Positions 1 to 13,100 of a DNA stretch of 64,000 nucleotides are shown here, piece by piece. The stretch is from the NCBI GenBank assembly GCA_010015655.1, contig ML976688.1, forward strand, positions 585,654-649,653, written 5' to 3'. The stretch's first letter is position 1. Each line of letters opens with the position of its first letter. This DNA comes from Bimuria novae-zelandiae CBS 107.79 (taxonomy: Eukaryota; Ascomycota; Dothideomycetes; Pleosporales; Didymosphaeriaceae). Both the position numbers and the translations under genes were made by a program. The notes beneath the pieces were generated by a model that was given only the letters and a program-made list of their open reading frames with translations, did not search any database and was not told the origin of the DNA.

Positions 1-216
1 TTTGTTAGTAAATTAAAAACTAAATTTTATATAAATATAGTAAAAGGTGCCTTACAAGTTAGTAATAATCTTAATTTTATTAGATTAACTAAATATATAA
101 AAAATTAAAGTCCTTTACCTAATCTATTATACTAGCTACTACCTAAGTAGAATCCTTTTTTTATTAATAATAATAAAGCTAGACGCGCTTAATTACCTAA
201 GGCTATTAATACTAGT

Positions 217-2060
217 AATTTTATTATTATTCTAGGTCTATTCTTAGACGTTAAGACGCTTAATTAAATAGCCTACTACATAAATTAGCACGCTAAGAAG
301 CTCCGCTATAAGGCCCCCGAGGAGCCATACGCACGAGGATGGAAGCCGACGTCGCCCACCGAGCTGTATACCTTCTTCGCGATAGTGATATATATGGGCG
401 TCCACCAAGAGCCATCCCTCTGCGAGTACTGGGAAAAGAAACATGCCAACGCGCCTACACATAGCGTCAACAACTACATGTCGGAGACTCGATTTGAGCA
501 GCTATATCGCTACTTGTACTGTACAGAAGTTAAACAATCGTTCGAATCACCCTTTGGCCGCGTGTGGGATCTCTCTGAGCATATACGCAAGCGATCCCTC
601 CAGTTGTGGCATCCTGGTAAGCAAGTATAGTTATTGCAGGCTTTTTGACTGACTATAGTATCTAGGTAAGCACCTTTGCGTCGACGAGGCTATAGCTAGG
701 TTCACCGGACGCGCCAGCGAGATCGTAATAATCAAGACAAAGCCTACACCTGAGGGATACAAGGTATGGGTCCTCGTAGGCGATGGCGTCGTACTTAACT
801 AGTTATTCAATGCTAAAGGCGCTGGCCGTGGGCCCCTTAATCTCCTCGACGTTTCCCTAGCTAAGATGCCAGCTTTTACGCCCACAGAATCTGTCCCTGT
901 TACTCTTGTACTTGCTAAAAATGCTATCGACGAGCGTCTCTTCGCATCGGGCCGCCATATTGTGTGGGACGACAATCTCTTCAACACGGTCCCTATACTT
1001 AAATACCTAAGGAAGGAGGGCGTTGGCTGCGCTAGTACTATTAAGATAATAATAACAAAGACTAAGGATTGCTTTAAGGATACCACTAGGGCTAAGACGC
1101 AGGCTAAAGAGCCTATAATAAGGACTTATAGCTAGGAAAAGCTAGCTAAAAAGCACTTTAATAGTAAATTAGTACGGCTTAAAACGCAATTCTCGCATAG
1201 GCTAGAGTAGAGAGAAGCCTACTAGGCTCTTTTAGCTTATAAGATAGTGCTATAAGCTGCTTAGCAGGATTCTTAAGTAGTAATATTTATTATAACTATT
1301 ACTAATAGTAAGTTTGTCGGATTAACAACTTCAACGGCCTTAGGCATGTTACAAGGAAGGTGCGTGTGCGGAGGAGCGAGCATTCTGTCAATAGTTATCA
1401 AGTCCTCTATCGTGTTGCAAAACACTATGTGTATGGAGCGAACCCCATATGGGACTAGCTTCCATACCCCGCGATATACTTCACTCCTCAGTAGATAGAA
1501 CGAGAAAACAAGCATCAATCAACCCAATGTAACTCGTTATCAAGTATTTCCTTTTAGCACTAGTGCAACAAGCCCTCCCGACAAAGTTACTTAATAATAT
1601 ACTAAGTTAAATCTTATAATAGTTACTACTAGGTATTACTTATATTTAACGCTAATAACGACGACCTACTAAAGCCTCTTATAATAAGAAGCCCTTTAAG
1701 AAGGCCTTTAGTAATAAACCTATTAAGTTACTTAGTATCCCTAAGATAATAGATGCCTATAATTACTATAAAAGTAAGGTAGAGTAATTTAATTAAATGT
1801 AAAGCTACTATTCTATATAAAGGGCGTAATACTATACCTAAAAGCTACTACTATATTTTTTATTTAATTTAACGCTAAATAACGCGTATAAAATATTTAT
1901 ATACTTAATACTAAAAGCTAGTAAATATAGTAGCTATAAAAAGTTTTTATATTAGTTAATAAAGTAACTCTTCGAGCACGGAACGCGCCTTAATAATAGC
2001 TTATTTAAATATAAAAGACTTAATAATGTTATTATTAATAAGGAGAGCTATTATAGCGCG
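217..2060 (+). pseudogene. piggyBac-type (DDE_Tnp_1_7) transposase relic
   Basis: The reading frame from about 217 matches the fungal piggyBac/PGBD transposase pattern: ELYTFFAIVIYMGVH at about 360-410, then SNYMS-like and RYLYC motifs, then HLCVDEAIARFTGR after 666, a DEAI motif containing a catalytic Asp. A 49-bp intron at 617-665 (GTAAGC donor, CTGAC branch, CTAG acceptor) joins two otherwise frame-shifted exons. The C-terminal part resumes after a solo LTR (1315-1583): IPKIIDAYNYYKSKVE near 1740 and a run NLTLNNAYKIFIY near 1870, typical of the family's end. Stops at former Gln/Trp codons make it inactive. I could not place its terminal repeats; the 5' end may lie outside the window. Family assignment is from motif recognition, not a search. 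Confidence 0.8.
1315..1583. repeat. Solo LTR, family H, inserted in the piggyBac relic
   Basis: This 269-bp segment begins TGTCGG and ends CCGACA, an inverted terminal pair typical of LTRs. It is flanked by the 5-bp direct repeat AAGTT (1310-1314 and 1584-1588). Its base composition is balanced, unlike the TA-rich piggyBac relic on both sides, and the transposase frame continues after it. No second copy is present in the window, so the parent element is unknown. Confidence 0.85.
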
Positions 2061-2490
2061 CTAGTAAATCTATATAAAAATTAAAAGCCTATATAGTCTA
2101 TAGTAAAAATAGACATATAAATAATAGCTTTATAGCTACTAAAATGCTTTTTAAAGTAATAATAAGTAATATATATAGCTGTTAACGCGCTCCGCGTATA
2201 ACTTATAGCTATAAGCTTTATAGGGTGCTATTATGTAGGCTAAAGCTATACCTTAAGTATTAAATTATGTACTTAAGCTGCGCTAACACTATTAGATCTA
2301 TAAATATTTTTATAAGCTTAGCTATTAAGTAGACTAATAAGTTTTAAATTAATACTACTATAAATAAGTCCTCCTATAAAAATTACTAATAAATATTATA
2401 TATTCTAGTGTTTGCACTAAAACCAGGCAGCCTCCTATTAGCGTAGTTTAGGTGGCCCGTGTACGGGCGATTTTACTGATGCGTGGGATA
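2061..2490. other. Unassigned AT-rich stretch between piggyBac relic and nest 1
   Basis: It is RIP-like up to about 2400; 2410-2490 is less mutated. It probably includes the 3' non-coding part of the piggyBac element, but no TTAA-flanked terminal repeat was found. No gene is visible. Confidence 0.4.
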
Positions 2491-2501
2491 CCGTAGCTTG
2501 G

Positions 2502-3323
2502 TGTTATAAGGCGCTCACACCTTGTTCCGATCCGGGTTAGGGCGGTAAGGTATCGTAGTACTTTATAAATTATTTAATAGTATAAGTTAATGCGACACTT
2601 AGCGCGAGGCTAGATAATTTAATTTTATAATAAAATAAAATAACTATTAGTTTATATAGGAGAACGTTGTATCGGTGCAGGTCACTTAAAGGATTAATAT
2701 TAGTATATCTTTTAGTAGAGGCATATAGGAGTGCGTATATAAGAAAGTAGCCTTAAATAAATTAAATGCCTATAGGCCTAGTACGAAAGGATATAAAAAA
2801 GATACTAAACTATAAAGGCCCTAAGCTCCTCTAAATACACCTCTTCCCTAGTGGCTAGCTAGCACATATCTGCTATAGGTTAACCATTAGTCTAATAAAT
2901 CTAAAATAGGTCTAAATCGGATGCGTAGTTCCCTATTGGTCTGATAGATCTGAAATTGGTCCGATACGGATGAGTGTCGGTTTTCGGATAATCTCGAATC
3001 CTGTCTTGACTGGCCAAGGGTTCTCGTGTCGACGAGCGATTGTTTCTGTTACAAACGTACTCGTACAGAAGATATATAAGTTAACTATAAGAAGTGTATA
3101 AAGAAAACCGTCTTATTATATATACCTAGCCTGCTTAGTTACTTAGTACTACTAATTAATTAAGCAGTTCCGTGCCTCGCCTGCTTAATTACTTAGTACT
3201 CCTAATTAACTAAGTAGTTACGTAACTCCAAGGCTAGCTTTTTAGTATACTTATTAACCTATTTTTTAGCTACCTATCCTTATAAGCGCCTATCCCTTAT
3301 TATTTTACTTTTAGTTTATAATA
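2502..3323 (-). repeat. 3' LTR of Gypsy A, containing a nested solo LTR
   Basis: It aligns with the right LTR and both solo copies. It is longer because of a 386-bp insertion at 2668-3053 and a local tandem duplication of about 50 bp around 3127-3230 (the motif CTGCTTAGTTACTTAG occurs twice). Confidence 0.85.
2668..3053. repeat. Solo LTR, family J, nested inside the Gypsy A LTR
   Basis: The insertion starts TGTATCGGTGC and ends TTCTGTTACA (TGTA/TACA ends). It is flanked by the 5-bp repeat AACGT at 2663-2667 and 3054-3058. The other three A LTRs read straight through this point (AGAACGTACTCG), giving three independent empty sites. Confidence 0.88.
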
Positions 3324-3399
3324 CTATCCCTCCCTTCTTAGTCTTCGTCCGGGAAGAACTGTGCCTACTAACTAAATAATTAGTACTTATTATTATTAT

Positions 3400-3810
3400 A
3401 AACTTATTTCTACTATTAAGGCGCATAAAAATACTGTAGTATTAAAGTGTTTTAATTATAAAACCTATTTAAGGATCTATAAGGTATTAGTTTATTTAAG
3501 AAAGTATAATAAGTGCTTAAAAAGGAGCGCAAAGTGCGACGTGGCTATTACTTATAATAATTTTTTTTATTTAGTTACTAAAAAATAAAAATTAGATACG
3601 CAAATTTTAGAAGCGTAAAAAAAGCAAAATATAATATTTAAGGCTATGCGCATAGCGCGCGCGAAAAAGAAATTTTTAACTAAATAATTCGTATTAAATA
3701 TAAAGTATGCTAAAGAGGTAATTACTATTAAAAGTACTACCCTAAAAAAGTTAGCGGAAGACCTGCCTTAGCCCTCTTAGCTAAATAGTCTAGCTAAGTT
3801 TACTCTAAAT
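3400..3810 (+). pseudogene. Degraded cysteine-containing ORF, antisense to the Gypsy A polyprotein
   Basis: One plus-strand frame is unusually open between the pol 3' end and the left LTR. From 3445 it reads KCFNYKT, then KYNKCLKRSAKCDVAIT (3508-3560), then a charged helical stretch (EA-KKQNIIFKAMRIARAKKKF) with stops only at presumed former Gln codons. Spaced Cys residues, a CDV motif and a coiled-coil-like tail resemble hypothetical proteins I recall near fungal gypsy elements, but I cannot name the family. It runs opposite to the retroelement genes. Confidence 0.45.
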
Positions 3811-4199
3811 ACTTAGTTAGCTATAAAGGAACTTCCTTTTAATTTCTAAAATAACCTGCTACCTTTATTATCCTAGGCCTATTTAAGGTGTGGGGCCTTA
3901 GGGTGCTCCCTATAGAACTTTTCTAAGGTAGCTTTATAATTAGTAAGGTTTCTTATTAGTTCTTATATATTATAACTCTCTAGCTATCCTTCCTATTTTA
4001 CTAAGTATTTATACTAACGTTTAAATTTTTATAGATTTCTAATTACTTTAACTTTGTATTCTTTATCTTTAAATTTTAAATATAATTTTAGCTTAGCGTT
4101 TAGTAGTGCTAGTTCTAATAATAACTTATAAAAGACTAAGTATATACTTGTATTTATAAGTAGCTATAGTTTAAAATTAACTAAGCCTTTAACTTCTTA

Positions 4200-7100
4200 A
4201 ATTTTAAATAGTCCTTTTTAAAAGTTATCTAGTTTTTTGCTTAGCCGTGTAGTTTTAAAAAATTTTATAAGAGGAGAACTCTATCCCCCTTTTTAAAAGT
4301 TAGTCCCTTAATCCTTTTCTTATTTACTTATTTTACTATTTACTTATTATGCTACGTAATATTTCTGCGTAGCGTTTTATGCAGATCCCGCATAAGTTTG
4401 GCTTTATTAGCTGTATCTTTTATAATGCTTCTGATGTCTAATAGGTTCTGGTGAGTCGTTGGCTCACATCCATGATTAGCGTAGTATGGGGAGTACCCTG
4501 TAGTCGTCAATCTTGTACTGTTATATGCTAGCTATGCTATTAGTAATAGCTTAACCTAATTATCTTAAAGCTTATTTATATATATCTAAAGATATTATTC
4601 TAACGTCTAATTTATTTACTTAGTTTATCTATCTATTTTTAAGTAAAAGCTTATTATAAGCTTATACTTAGTCCCTAATTTAGCTATAAACGTAGTCTAA
4701 TGCGATAATGGAAATATCTTAGCTCTATTTATAATAAACTTGTCTAGTTATCTAGCCTATAATATTAATTCTTATTTTACTATATAAACTAATTCTTTTA
4801 TTAATATAGCTTTCTTAATTAGCATAAACCTTAATTCCTCAGTAAGTTAATAAATTATAATTAAAATTAAGTCGTAGGGATCCTTGTTTCCTAGTGCTTA
4901 TAATATGAGTAGTTTTATAATAAAGTCTATAGTTACGCTTAACTATAGTCTTAGGGGTGGCTTTAGTAGCTATAAGAGGCTATATGACTTATATCTCTTA
5001 GGCTTGTTTTTATAATAGGCTAAATAGTTGCCTAGTACCTTCTATACTACCTAGCGTAGCCTAAGGATAGTATATTTATTCGTAATTTAACGCGTTATTT
5101 TAGTAATTTTCAGGTGTCTCTAGTCCTTATCCTTGTATAGCTTCTTAATTAGTAGTAGAGCCACTTACTTATTAATAGTTTCGTGCCGTTAATTTTGTAG
5201 CTTTATAAAGATTGTATACTTAATAATCCTTATTTATAAGCCTTTTGTAGTCCTATATCCTATTTATAACTAGTCTATAATAGGTAAAGTCTACGCGTTA
5301 CACTTCTAGTGCTAGCGCGAGCTATATTTTATTATAGTAAAAGGTTCTATCCTTTATATAGGTTAAGATTATGATATAATTACCTCTATTATCTTTTTCT
5401 ACAAGGTCTAACTATCTACTAAGTTTATCTACTATAGTATTTACGTTTCCTAGTAGATACGTAATGCGAAAGTTAAACGTTACTATCTATTTAGACTATC
5501 TAGCTTATTATTAATTAAGCTTTTTAGTCGTTGTAAAGCGCGTAAGATTAAGGTAATTAGAAAATACTTTTATTTAGTACATTACTCTTTTAAGCTACGC
5601 TTTCTATTATTTAAAATAGTTAATAATTACTAATAGTTCATTATTATAGATCTTATATTTAAGCTCTACTCTTAAAAGTTTCCTTATATAATAGAATACT
5701 AGTCTCTATTTCTTATTATTATATTCTTATAGTAGTATAGCTCCTAGCGCATAATCCGATGCGTCCGTATAGATACGATATTGCTATTCTGGATTATATA
5801 TCTATAGTAGGGGTGTCATTAGGAATAGGCGTTTTAGCTATTTAAAAGTCTTCTCCTTTACTTCTTGCAAAGGTCGCTATTTTTCTTTTTTTATAAATTC
5901 TATTAGTAGAGCGGTAACCTTAGAGTAGTTCTTAATAAATTTGTAATAGAAGTTAGTAAAGCTTAAAAAAAATTAAATATCTTTTACTAATTTTAGTAGT
6001 AGCTATTTTTTTATTATTATAATTTTCTTTTGGTCTATCTTAACACCTTCTTAGGATATTATAAATCCTGGATATTCCGTTTCCGTGACATGGAATTTAT
6101 ATTTTTTAGGGTATAGGAGTAGTCTATACTCTTATAGCTTTTATAATACCTTATAGACATGTTCTTTATGCTCTTCTAGGGTTCCGCTAGAGTATACTGG
6201 TATATTATCAAGGTATACCGTGCAGAATACGTCTAAGTACTTATATAATACTTAATTTATTAGTTCCTAGAATGTTACTAGGGTGTTTATGAGTCTTATT
6301 AGTATAATTATATACTTAAAGAGGGTATAATGCGTATAAAAAGCTATTGTTTACTCGTGGCCTTTTATTATTTAAATCTTATAGAATCTGTCTTAGATAT
6401 TAAAATTTATAAACTACTTAGCTCCTCCGAGTCGATCTATAAGCTTTATTATTAAGGGTAATAAATAGCGGTTTTTAATAGTTACGACGTTTAGCTATTT
6501 ATAATTTACATAAAGTTATAGCCTGCTATCTTTTTATAAATAAAGAGTATAGGGAAGGCTATAAGGGTCTAACTAAGTCTTTACTTCCCTAAGCGCAGAT
6601 TCTTTTATATTAGCTTTTTTAACTCTTTTTTTTATTTATAAATAAGGGGCTTTAGGCGCTTTAGCTATAGTTTAGCTCCTTTTACTAGTAGTATCTTATA
6701 ATCCTACTTTTTATATTTAGGTAGAATAGTCTCGTCGTGTTTCTTAAATAAGTCTATACATTCCTAATACTTTTCTAGTAAACTTAGGTTATTTAGGACT
6801 ATGTTAGCCTCCTAGACCTATATATAGTATACTTATTTTAGGTGTTACTTTAAGATCTTATTTATCTTATAAACTAATATTTCTTATATCCTAGATAGTT
6901 AGTTTCCCTTTCTTATCTAAGGTTTCTAGGGGGTCTCTCTTTTATTAGGGCTTACCTAAGACTTCGGTAGTAAATTCTAAGAAGGGATTATTTATTTAAT
7001 CTAGTCTATTCGTGGATTATGTTATTCTAGCTATTTATAGCTAACAATAGCTTTAATGTCTCTTATCTTTATAATAGTAAAAATATATTAGCTTTTTAGG

Positions 7101-9300
7101 CCTTTTATATTAACTTATACTGGCGCTGTCTTAAGGCGTAGCTAACTATTACTATATCCTTATAGTTCGGTCCTATCTATAAGTTCTATTTGCAGTATTA
7201 TTCTCTTATTATAATATAGTATATTATATTTTTTAACTACTTATAGGGTAATTAGACACGCGTTTACTCCTAGGTTAATAAGTACTGTAATATAATACCT
7301 ACATACTATAATACCTTTAATTAAGCGTTTTTTAACTTAGTAAGTATCTACTTAATAAGCTATAATAATTATACTGTTACTAGTATAGCTTATTATTTAG
7401 TAATATTCTAGTTTTTTAAGTCCTTAGACTTATTTTATACCTTTTATAAGGCCTCTACCTCTTAGATCTTACTTTTAAGTTAGGCTAGCTTTAAGACTTC
7501 CTTAATCCTATGCTATTTATATCGCTATTAATATAGTATATAGGTCTTTTTAATTTTATTAGACTTATATACTCCTAGTATCCCGTGTTATAGGTAATTT
7601 AGAGTAAGGCATTTATTCTAGGCTAATATATTATATCCTAAGTAACTATTAAAGGAAGTTACTTTTTCTTATAGGGTTAGGTGCGTAAAGTACTATAAGT
7701 TATATTAATCTTATTTAATTAATAAGTAATCCGTGTTTCTTTCTAGCTATAAGCTTTTTATTATTATATTAGTGTCGCGGAGGTCTAGGACCTAAGGAAA
7801 CTAGCCTATTTTAAACTTTTATTACCTATATAGCTTATAGATAATATTAATATATTAGTACTAGCTATTCTACTTATAGTACTTAGCCTAATAGACTAAA
7901 AAGTAGTTATAGTAGTTATTAGGCACGCTATATTAGCTCTTTTTTAGTCTATAGTATTTTAAGCTTTCTAGAAAGTAAAAGGCCTTAACTTTAGCTTTAA
8001 AGTGCTGTTAGCATCCTTTTCGCGTGTATTACTACTACATGGCGTATTTGTATCGTTCTAGTATTGTAATCTGGCGTAGGTAATGCTTTAGGGGTCCCTA
8101 TAGTTTCTTAGCAAGCTAATAGGCGTCCTAAGCGTACGGTCCTTAGACGACTACCTTCGCTTTACACTAAGACGAGTAGTGCAGCGTACTACTATATATC
8201 TAATAGATATTATTAGCTAGTTATTAAAAAATCTAGTATTTATAGAGGGTCTTTCGCTACTCCTTTTATTTTACTAGTTTAGAGATTTTTTATATAAGAT
8301 CTACCTCCTTAGTCTTTTCTAGCGTAAGGGTGACTATAGCTACTTATAAGAGGTTAATTATGTTAACTTTAGTCTTTTAACTTTTATAGTCCCTAGTGAA
8401 GTAGCCTTACTTACTATATTAAAGGTAAGCTTTATTTTTAAACTTTTATTTTTATTCTTTTTATAAGATGCTACTCTTGTCCTAATAGCCTTTTTTAGGT
8501 TTATATAGCTATTTCCCTTTACTATTCTTTTTTTATACTATTAGGCTTTATTAACTATAATAACGTCTCTATCTTTATCTCTTCTTAAGGGTTAGGTATT
8601 AGTTTCCTTTTCAGAGAGTAGTTAGGTACTATACTATTTTTTAGCTTCTGCTTATATAAGCGATTATCTACTTTAATAGTATTATTAATAAGCTTTTTTA
8701 GGTTATCTACTTTTCTTTAGTAGACTAGTTTATCTTTAACTATTTCTTTTAGTTTATTATAATAGGTAATTATAAGTAGGGCTTCCCCCAATCTATTAAG
8801 CTCTACTACTATTTACTTAAACTTTAAGATATAAAGCACTGCTAATTTTTCTTAATATAGCTATTAAAGGTATATTTTAGCCTAATATGTTTTATTAATT
8901 ATGCTAAATATCCCTTTTACTACTTTATAAAAAGACTTTTAGTTTTTAAAGGCGTCCTTAGTAGTATTTAAGTTATAATCCTTTAGTTTACTATTTTTAA
9001 AAAAGTTATTAATTATTAGTCTAGCTTATGCGGCTGCCTTGTCCTATATATTTATATAGGTAATTAGAATTTTATCTTATTCTATCTTAAACTTTCTTAG
9101 GTTATAGTAGATAAATAGTTTTATCTATATTAGGAATATTTTTTTAAGTAAACTTTTCTAGTATAAGGTTCTAGCTTAAGAACCTTTAATTAGTACTTTA
9201 TATTTTTTAGAGGCTTATTTTCTTACCTATATAATTAATAATTTCTTATAGCTAGGCTATCTAAGCTACTTATTTAATAATTATTTTTATATCGTTTTTT
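4200..9300 (-). pseudogene. Gypsy A gag-pol relic
   Basis: Read on the minus strand, the reverse-transcriptase active-site region is at about 6120-6250: TVYLDNIPVYSSGTLEEH, the mutated form of the Ty3/Gypsy YLDDILIYS motif, followed by HVYKVL. RNase H and integrase should lie at lower coordinates (about 4200-5900) and gag toward 8500-9300. Exact domain ends are unreadable because stops occur every few codons, mostly TAA/TAG at expected Gln sites. Confidence 0.75.
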
Positions 9301-9364
9301 CCTTAGGTGCTAAAGCTATAGTAGTTAAACTAGGTCCTGCTATTATACTATAAAGTAGTTAAAG

Positions 9365-9745
9365 TATTATAAGGCGCTTATACCTTATTCTAATTTTAGT
9401 TAGAGTAGTAAGGTATTATAGTACTTTATAAATTATTTAATAGTATAAGTTAATGCGACACTTAGCGCGAGGCTAGATAATTTAATTTTATAATAAAGTA
9501 AAATAACTATTAGTCTATATAGGAGAACGTACTCGCATAAAAGATATATAAGTTAACTATAAAGAGTGTATAAAGGAAACCGTCTTATTATATATACCTA
9601 GCCTGCTTAGTTGCTTAGTACTACTAATTAACTAAGTAGTTACGTGACTCTAAGGCTAGCTCCTTAGCGTACTTGTTAACCTGTTCTTCGGCCGCCTGTC
9701 CTTATAAGCGCCTATCCCTCGTTATCTTACTTCTAGTTCGTAACA
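9365..9745 (-). repeat. 5' LTR of Gypsy A
   Basis: This 381-bp copy is paired with 2502-3323. It begins TATTATAAGG and ends TTCGTAACA, followed by the TSD CTTGG. Its left half is heavily mutated (compare the CTCACACC of solo copies with CTTATACC here), whereas the last 100 bp are little changed. Confidence 0.88.
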
Positions 9746-9788
9746 CTTGGCAGTTGGCGCGCCGCATCACCAAACGCGCCACTCTACC

Positions 9789-9949
9789 TGTAATGGGCTA
9801 CGCCCAGTTATTGCCTTGGATCCTTGACCCTTAGTTATACAAACCCTAGATATATAAGTTTAACGCCTAAAGCTTAACTTTAAACTTTTTATTAAATTTA
9901 TAAATATTCTTTTAGCACCTTTAGCTCCTTAAGCACCTAGCCCTTTATA
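9789..9949 (+). repeat. 5' LTR of Gypsy B1
   Basis: 161 bp, starting TGTAATGGGC and ending CCCTTTATA. It has the same length as the 3' LTR and both LTRs of the inverted copy B2. Confidence 0.88.
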
Positions 9950-10107
9950 TTAAATTTAATTACTTTTACCTATCGCGGGATAAGTAAATTTTAAATATAA
10001 TTATAGACTAAAGCTACGAAGTAGCACATAAAGTTAAAAGACTTATATAAATAAATACTATAAAGGCAACGCCTAGACCTGCGAGGAGATAGAACTCTCT
10101 CTAATAA

Positions 10108-13100
10108 TGTCGGTATACACATATCCCATCGCCTGAGGCTGCTTGATGCTGCCCAACGTACCGCCTCGATCCTACTTCGGTCCGACTCGCACCGAGCCCA
10201 TGTATACCTTCGTAGCACCCACGTTCATAGATAGAATATACTAATAGCAATATACAAGACATTCGTTACTGTTATCACCCGTACGATCGTATAAAGGCCT
10301 ACTAACACTAATTAGTGATTGCATGGCAGTTATAGATAGTTAGGTTAGAAGAGATAGATCCTGTAGCCCCGCGCGTTCCCTAGTTATCTATATTAGTAAT
10401 AGAGTTATCTGTGCTAAGTTCACTATTAGCTATATTAGGCGTCTTATCTAGCTTAAGACCGACCGTTCCAGCCGTATTAGAGCGTTTCGAGACGCAGTCT
10501 ATACACGCACTAGCCCCTATCTAGTCGCGCTTAACCCGTGTATAATCTAAGACTACTAACGAGTCCCTAGCAAACACAGCCAGCACGATACGCGTTAATA
10601 ATAATAAATAGCGAAAGAAATAGCTAGTAGTAATAGAGGCTACACGCTTATATAAGAGGAGTTGCTAGAAACTACTAATCTAAAGGTAAGAAAGTAGCGT
10701 TATATTAATCTAAAGATCTAGGATAATAAGATCGTAGCCCTAGATAATAAGGTAGATGTAACTATAGCAACGACGTACATCGCGCGTGCAATCGCGGACT
10801 ACACAGATTAGCCTATAATAGATGCAGAGCTCTTTAGTAAGTTCTATCAGGACTTTAAAAGATAAAATAAAGCCATGTTCCGGCGTGCGCATATAGTATA
10901 CACTAAGGAACTAAAGTAGATCCTCTGCTTTAAGGGCGTGTACACTAGTCGTGTTAACATGTCGCTAAGCGAAGCCGTGGCTAAATTACTACGCATAGAG
11001 GATTGCCCGAAATAGCTAGATAATTAGTTCTAATCTACTACCTTTAACAAGCGGTTAGCCGCGTATATGCTATAAAAGCGGATAATACTAAGATAACATA
11101 CTACGGGATTAGTACAACCTACAAACGTAGGGATAGCAGGTTAAACCTAGAGCTAAACCTCTATAAGGGCAGGAGACCAGGACGCAGAGGATTAAAGAAC
11201 CTATGCTTAAAATAAGACACGCATCTAAGATTAAGCTAGTTAATAATTAGATTAAGGATAATAACTTACAGAACCACTTACAGAAATAATTAAACAGACA
11301 CCACAGGCAGACTAGCGATAGCAAAGTTAATAACCTCCTTTTTTATATAATAACTTTAATAGATTCCGCGAATACACACTAGCATACCTATAACGTCTAA
11401 AGGGACAAAGCGTCCCTCTAATCATGCCCTCAGGTGACATAGACCCGTACAGGGCAATTCCCCCAATCGAGTTTAGCAACGAGAAACTAGATCTAAAGAT
11501 AATTAATGTCTTCACTAAGATGTAGGACCGTGAGAAGAAGTACACAAGGAAGCTATACTACCTCCTAGATAATAAGCTAAAGATTTTTTTTTAGTATCTA
11601 CTATCACATAGATATCTAACTAGACTAATTCTATATAGTCTTTCCGTGGATCCTAGAAGGCCGTGCACAGGAGTATTACCTCTACTTTATTAATTAGCGG
11701 ACGGACACATTCCTAACTGTGTACACAAAGCTAAAGAACCACTTTAACATAGATATTAATTATAGCCACTACTACGCGGACTAGACAACAATATCTTTTA
11801 TTAAAGTCTATAGGGAGAACCCTAATAAGACACCCTATAAGGTCCTTAACATTATACTAGACAAGCTCTAGTTATGTTAGAGGGCTCTTGGCCAGCAGTA
11901 CATAGGAGAATATACGCTCTAGATAACTGTAATCACAGCATGCTAGGGCGTCAAAGAGTTTACAATGGCGCTCTACAGGCCGTCCCTAGAGTGTAAGGTC
12001 CTGTTTAGAGATCTACGATCTTCGATCGAAAACTCGCTTGCTATGACTACCTCTGTTAACTTTACTAAGACAGACTATAATAACTAGTACTACTTAGACT
12101 ATTAATATACTATTAATAGCTCTAGAAGAACGTAAGAGAATTACAACTTATAAAGTGCACGAGGCAAGTTTGTTAGTAAACGTAGCTAACTTTAGTAGCG
12201 TTCTAGAGACAACCTGCAGACTAACACACGAAGCGATAAGAAGTGCTATATCTGTGGTAAGACAGGCTATTAGTCTACGAACTATACGCTTAAGGAAAGA
12301 AGGCGATCTAAAGCATAGTATATTATATACTATAATATTACAAGTAAGTAAATAGAATTCACAACATTCCTTGTTGCGTACGAAGGGGAAGAAGTTAACT
12401 AGTTTTTTAAAGAGGAGCAAGAGGAAGAGGAAGAGGAAAAAGACTAAAGACTAGTAGTTAAGTACCTTATAAATTAGGCTTTCATGCACTAGGTAACCGG
12501 AGATAACGTCTATAGGTATAAGGAACCTATAACGCTAGTAACGCAGTTCCTTATTAATGACCGCTACTCACGAGTTACGTACTAAGACATCCTCCCTAAC
12601 ACTAGTGCCTCTAACGTATCAATAGCTAGAAAGGAGTAATTTCAGGCGCTCTAAACTAAGGATCCTATAGTAACTTTAGACATATCTACTACTAGAAACG
12701 CATTAGTTTAATTTAGCAAAGAAAGCATTACTATATTAATTAGAACTGCGTACGTGCGTATAGAGATTAAAAAAATTAAATTTAAGGTCTTAGACGTACT
12801 AACCCTGTTTCTTCTTAATTTAAAAGACATGGATTGGTTGCACGTATACTTTAATAATACTATAGATTAGCTAGTATAAGGGAAAGCAATCTTCCCAGTA
12901 ATTTGTAAATAGGGATATTCGTGGTTCCACCTAAGCAAGGCAGAGCACGCGCGGGTATTCCTTACAGAAACTAAGCTCTGATGTCTACATTAGAGGTTTA
13001 GGCACCTAGCTATTAAACGGCTAATATAACTACTTAAATATGCAGGGCATAACAACGTAGATAAATAGCTACTCTACGAGATCTAAAAGTTATGCTACTA

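Larger units (their letters stand above)
2502..9745 (-). mobile_element. Full-length Ty3/Gypsy LTR retrotransposon A (RIP-degraded)
   Basis: LTRs are at 2502-3323 (left; contains a nested solo LTR) and 9365-9745 (right). They begin TGTTATAAGG, or TATTATAAGG where mutated, and end GTAACA or GTAATA. The 5-bp TSD CTTGG is at 2497-2501 and 9746-9750. Coding potential is on the minus strand, so the right LTR is the 5' one. Two solo LTRs of the same family, at 36951-37400 (plus) and 57261-57710 (minus), are far less mutated and give the ancestral LTR sequence. Confidence 0.9.

Noticed and set aside
1273..1518. An 81-codon minus-strand frame
   Set aside because: Lies mostly within solo LTR H, whose ends and TSD explain the segment.
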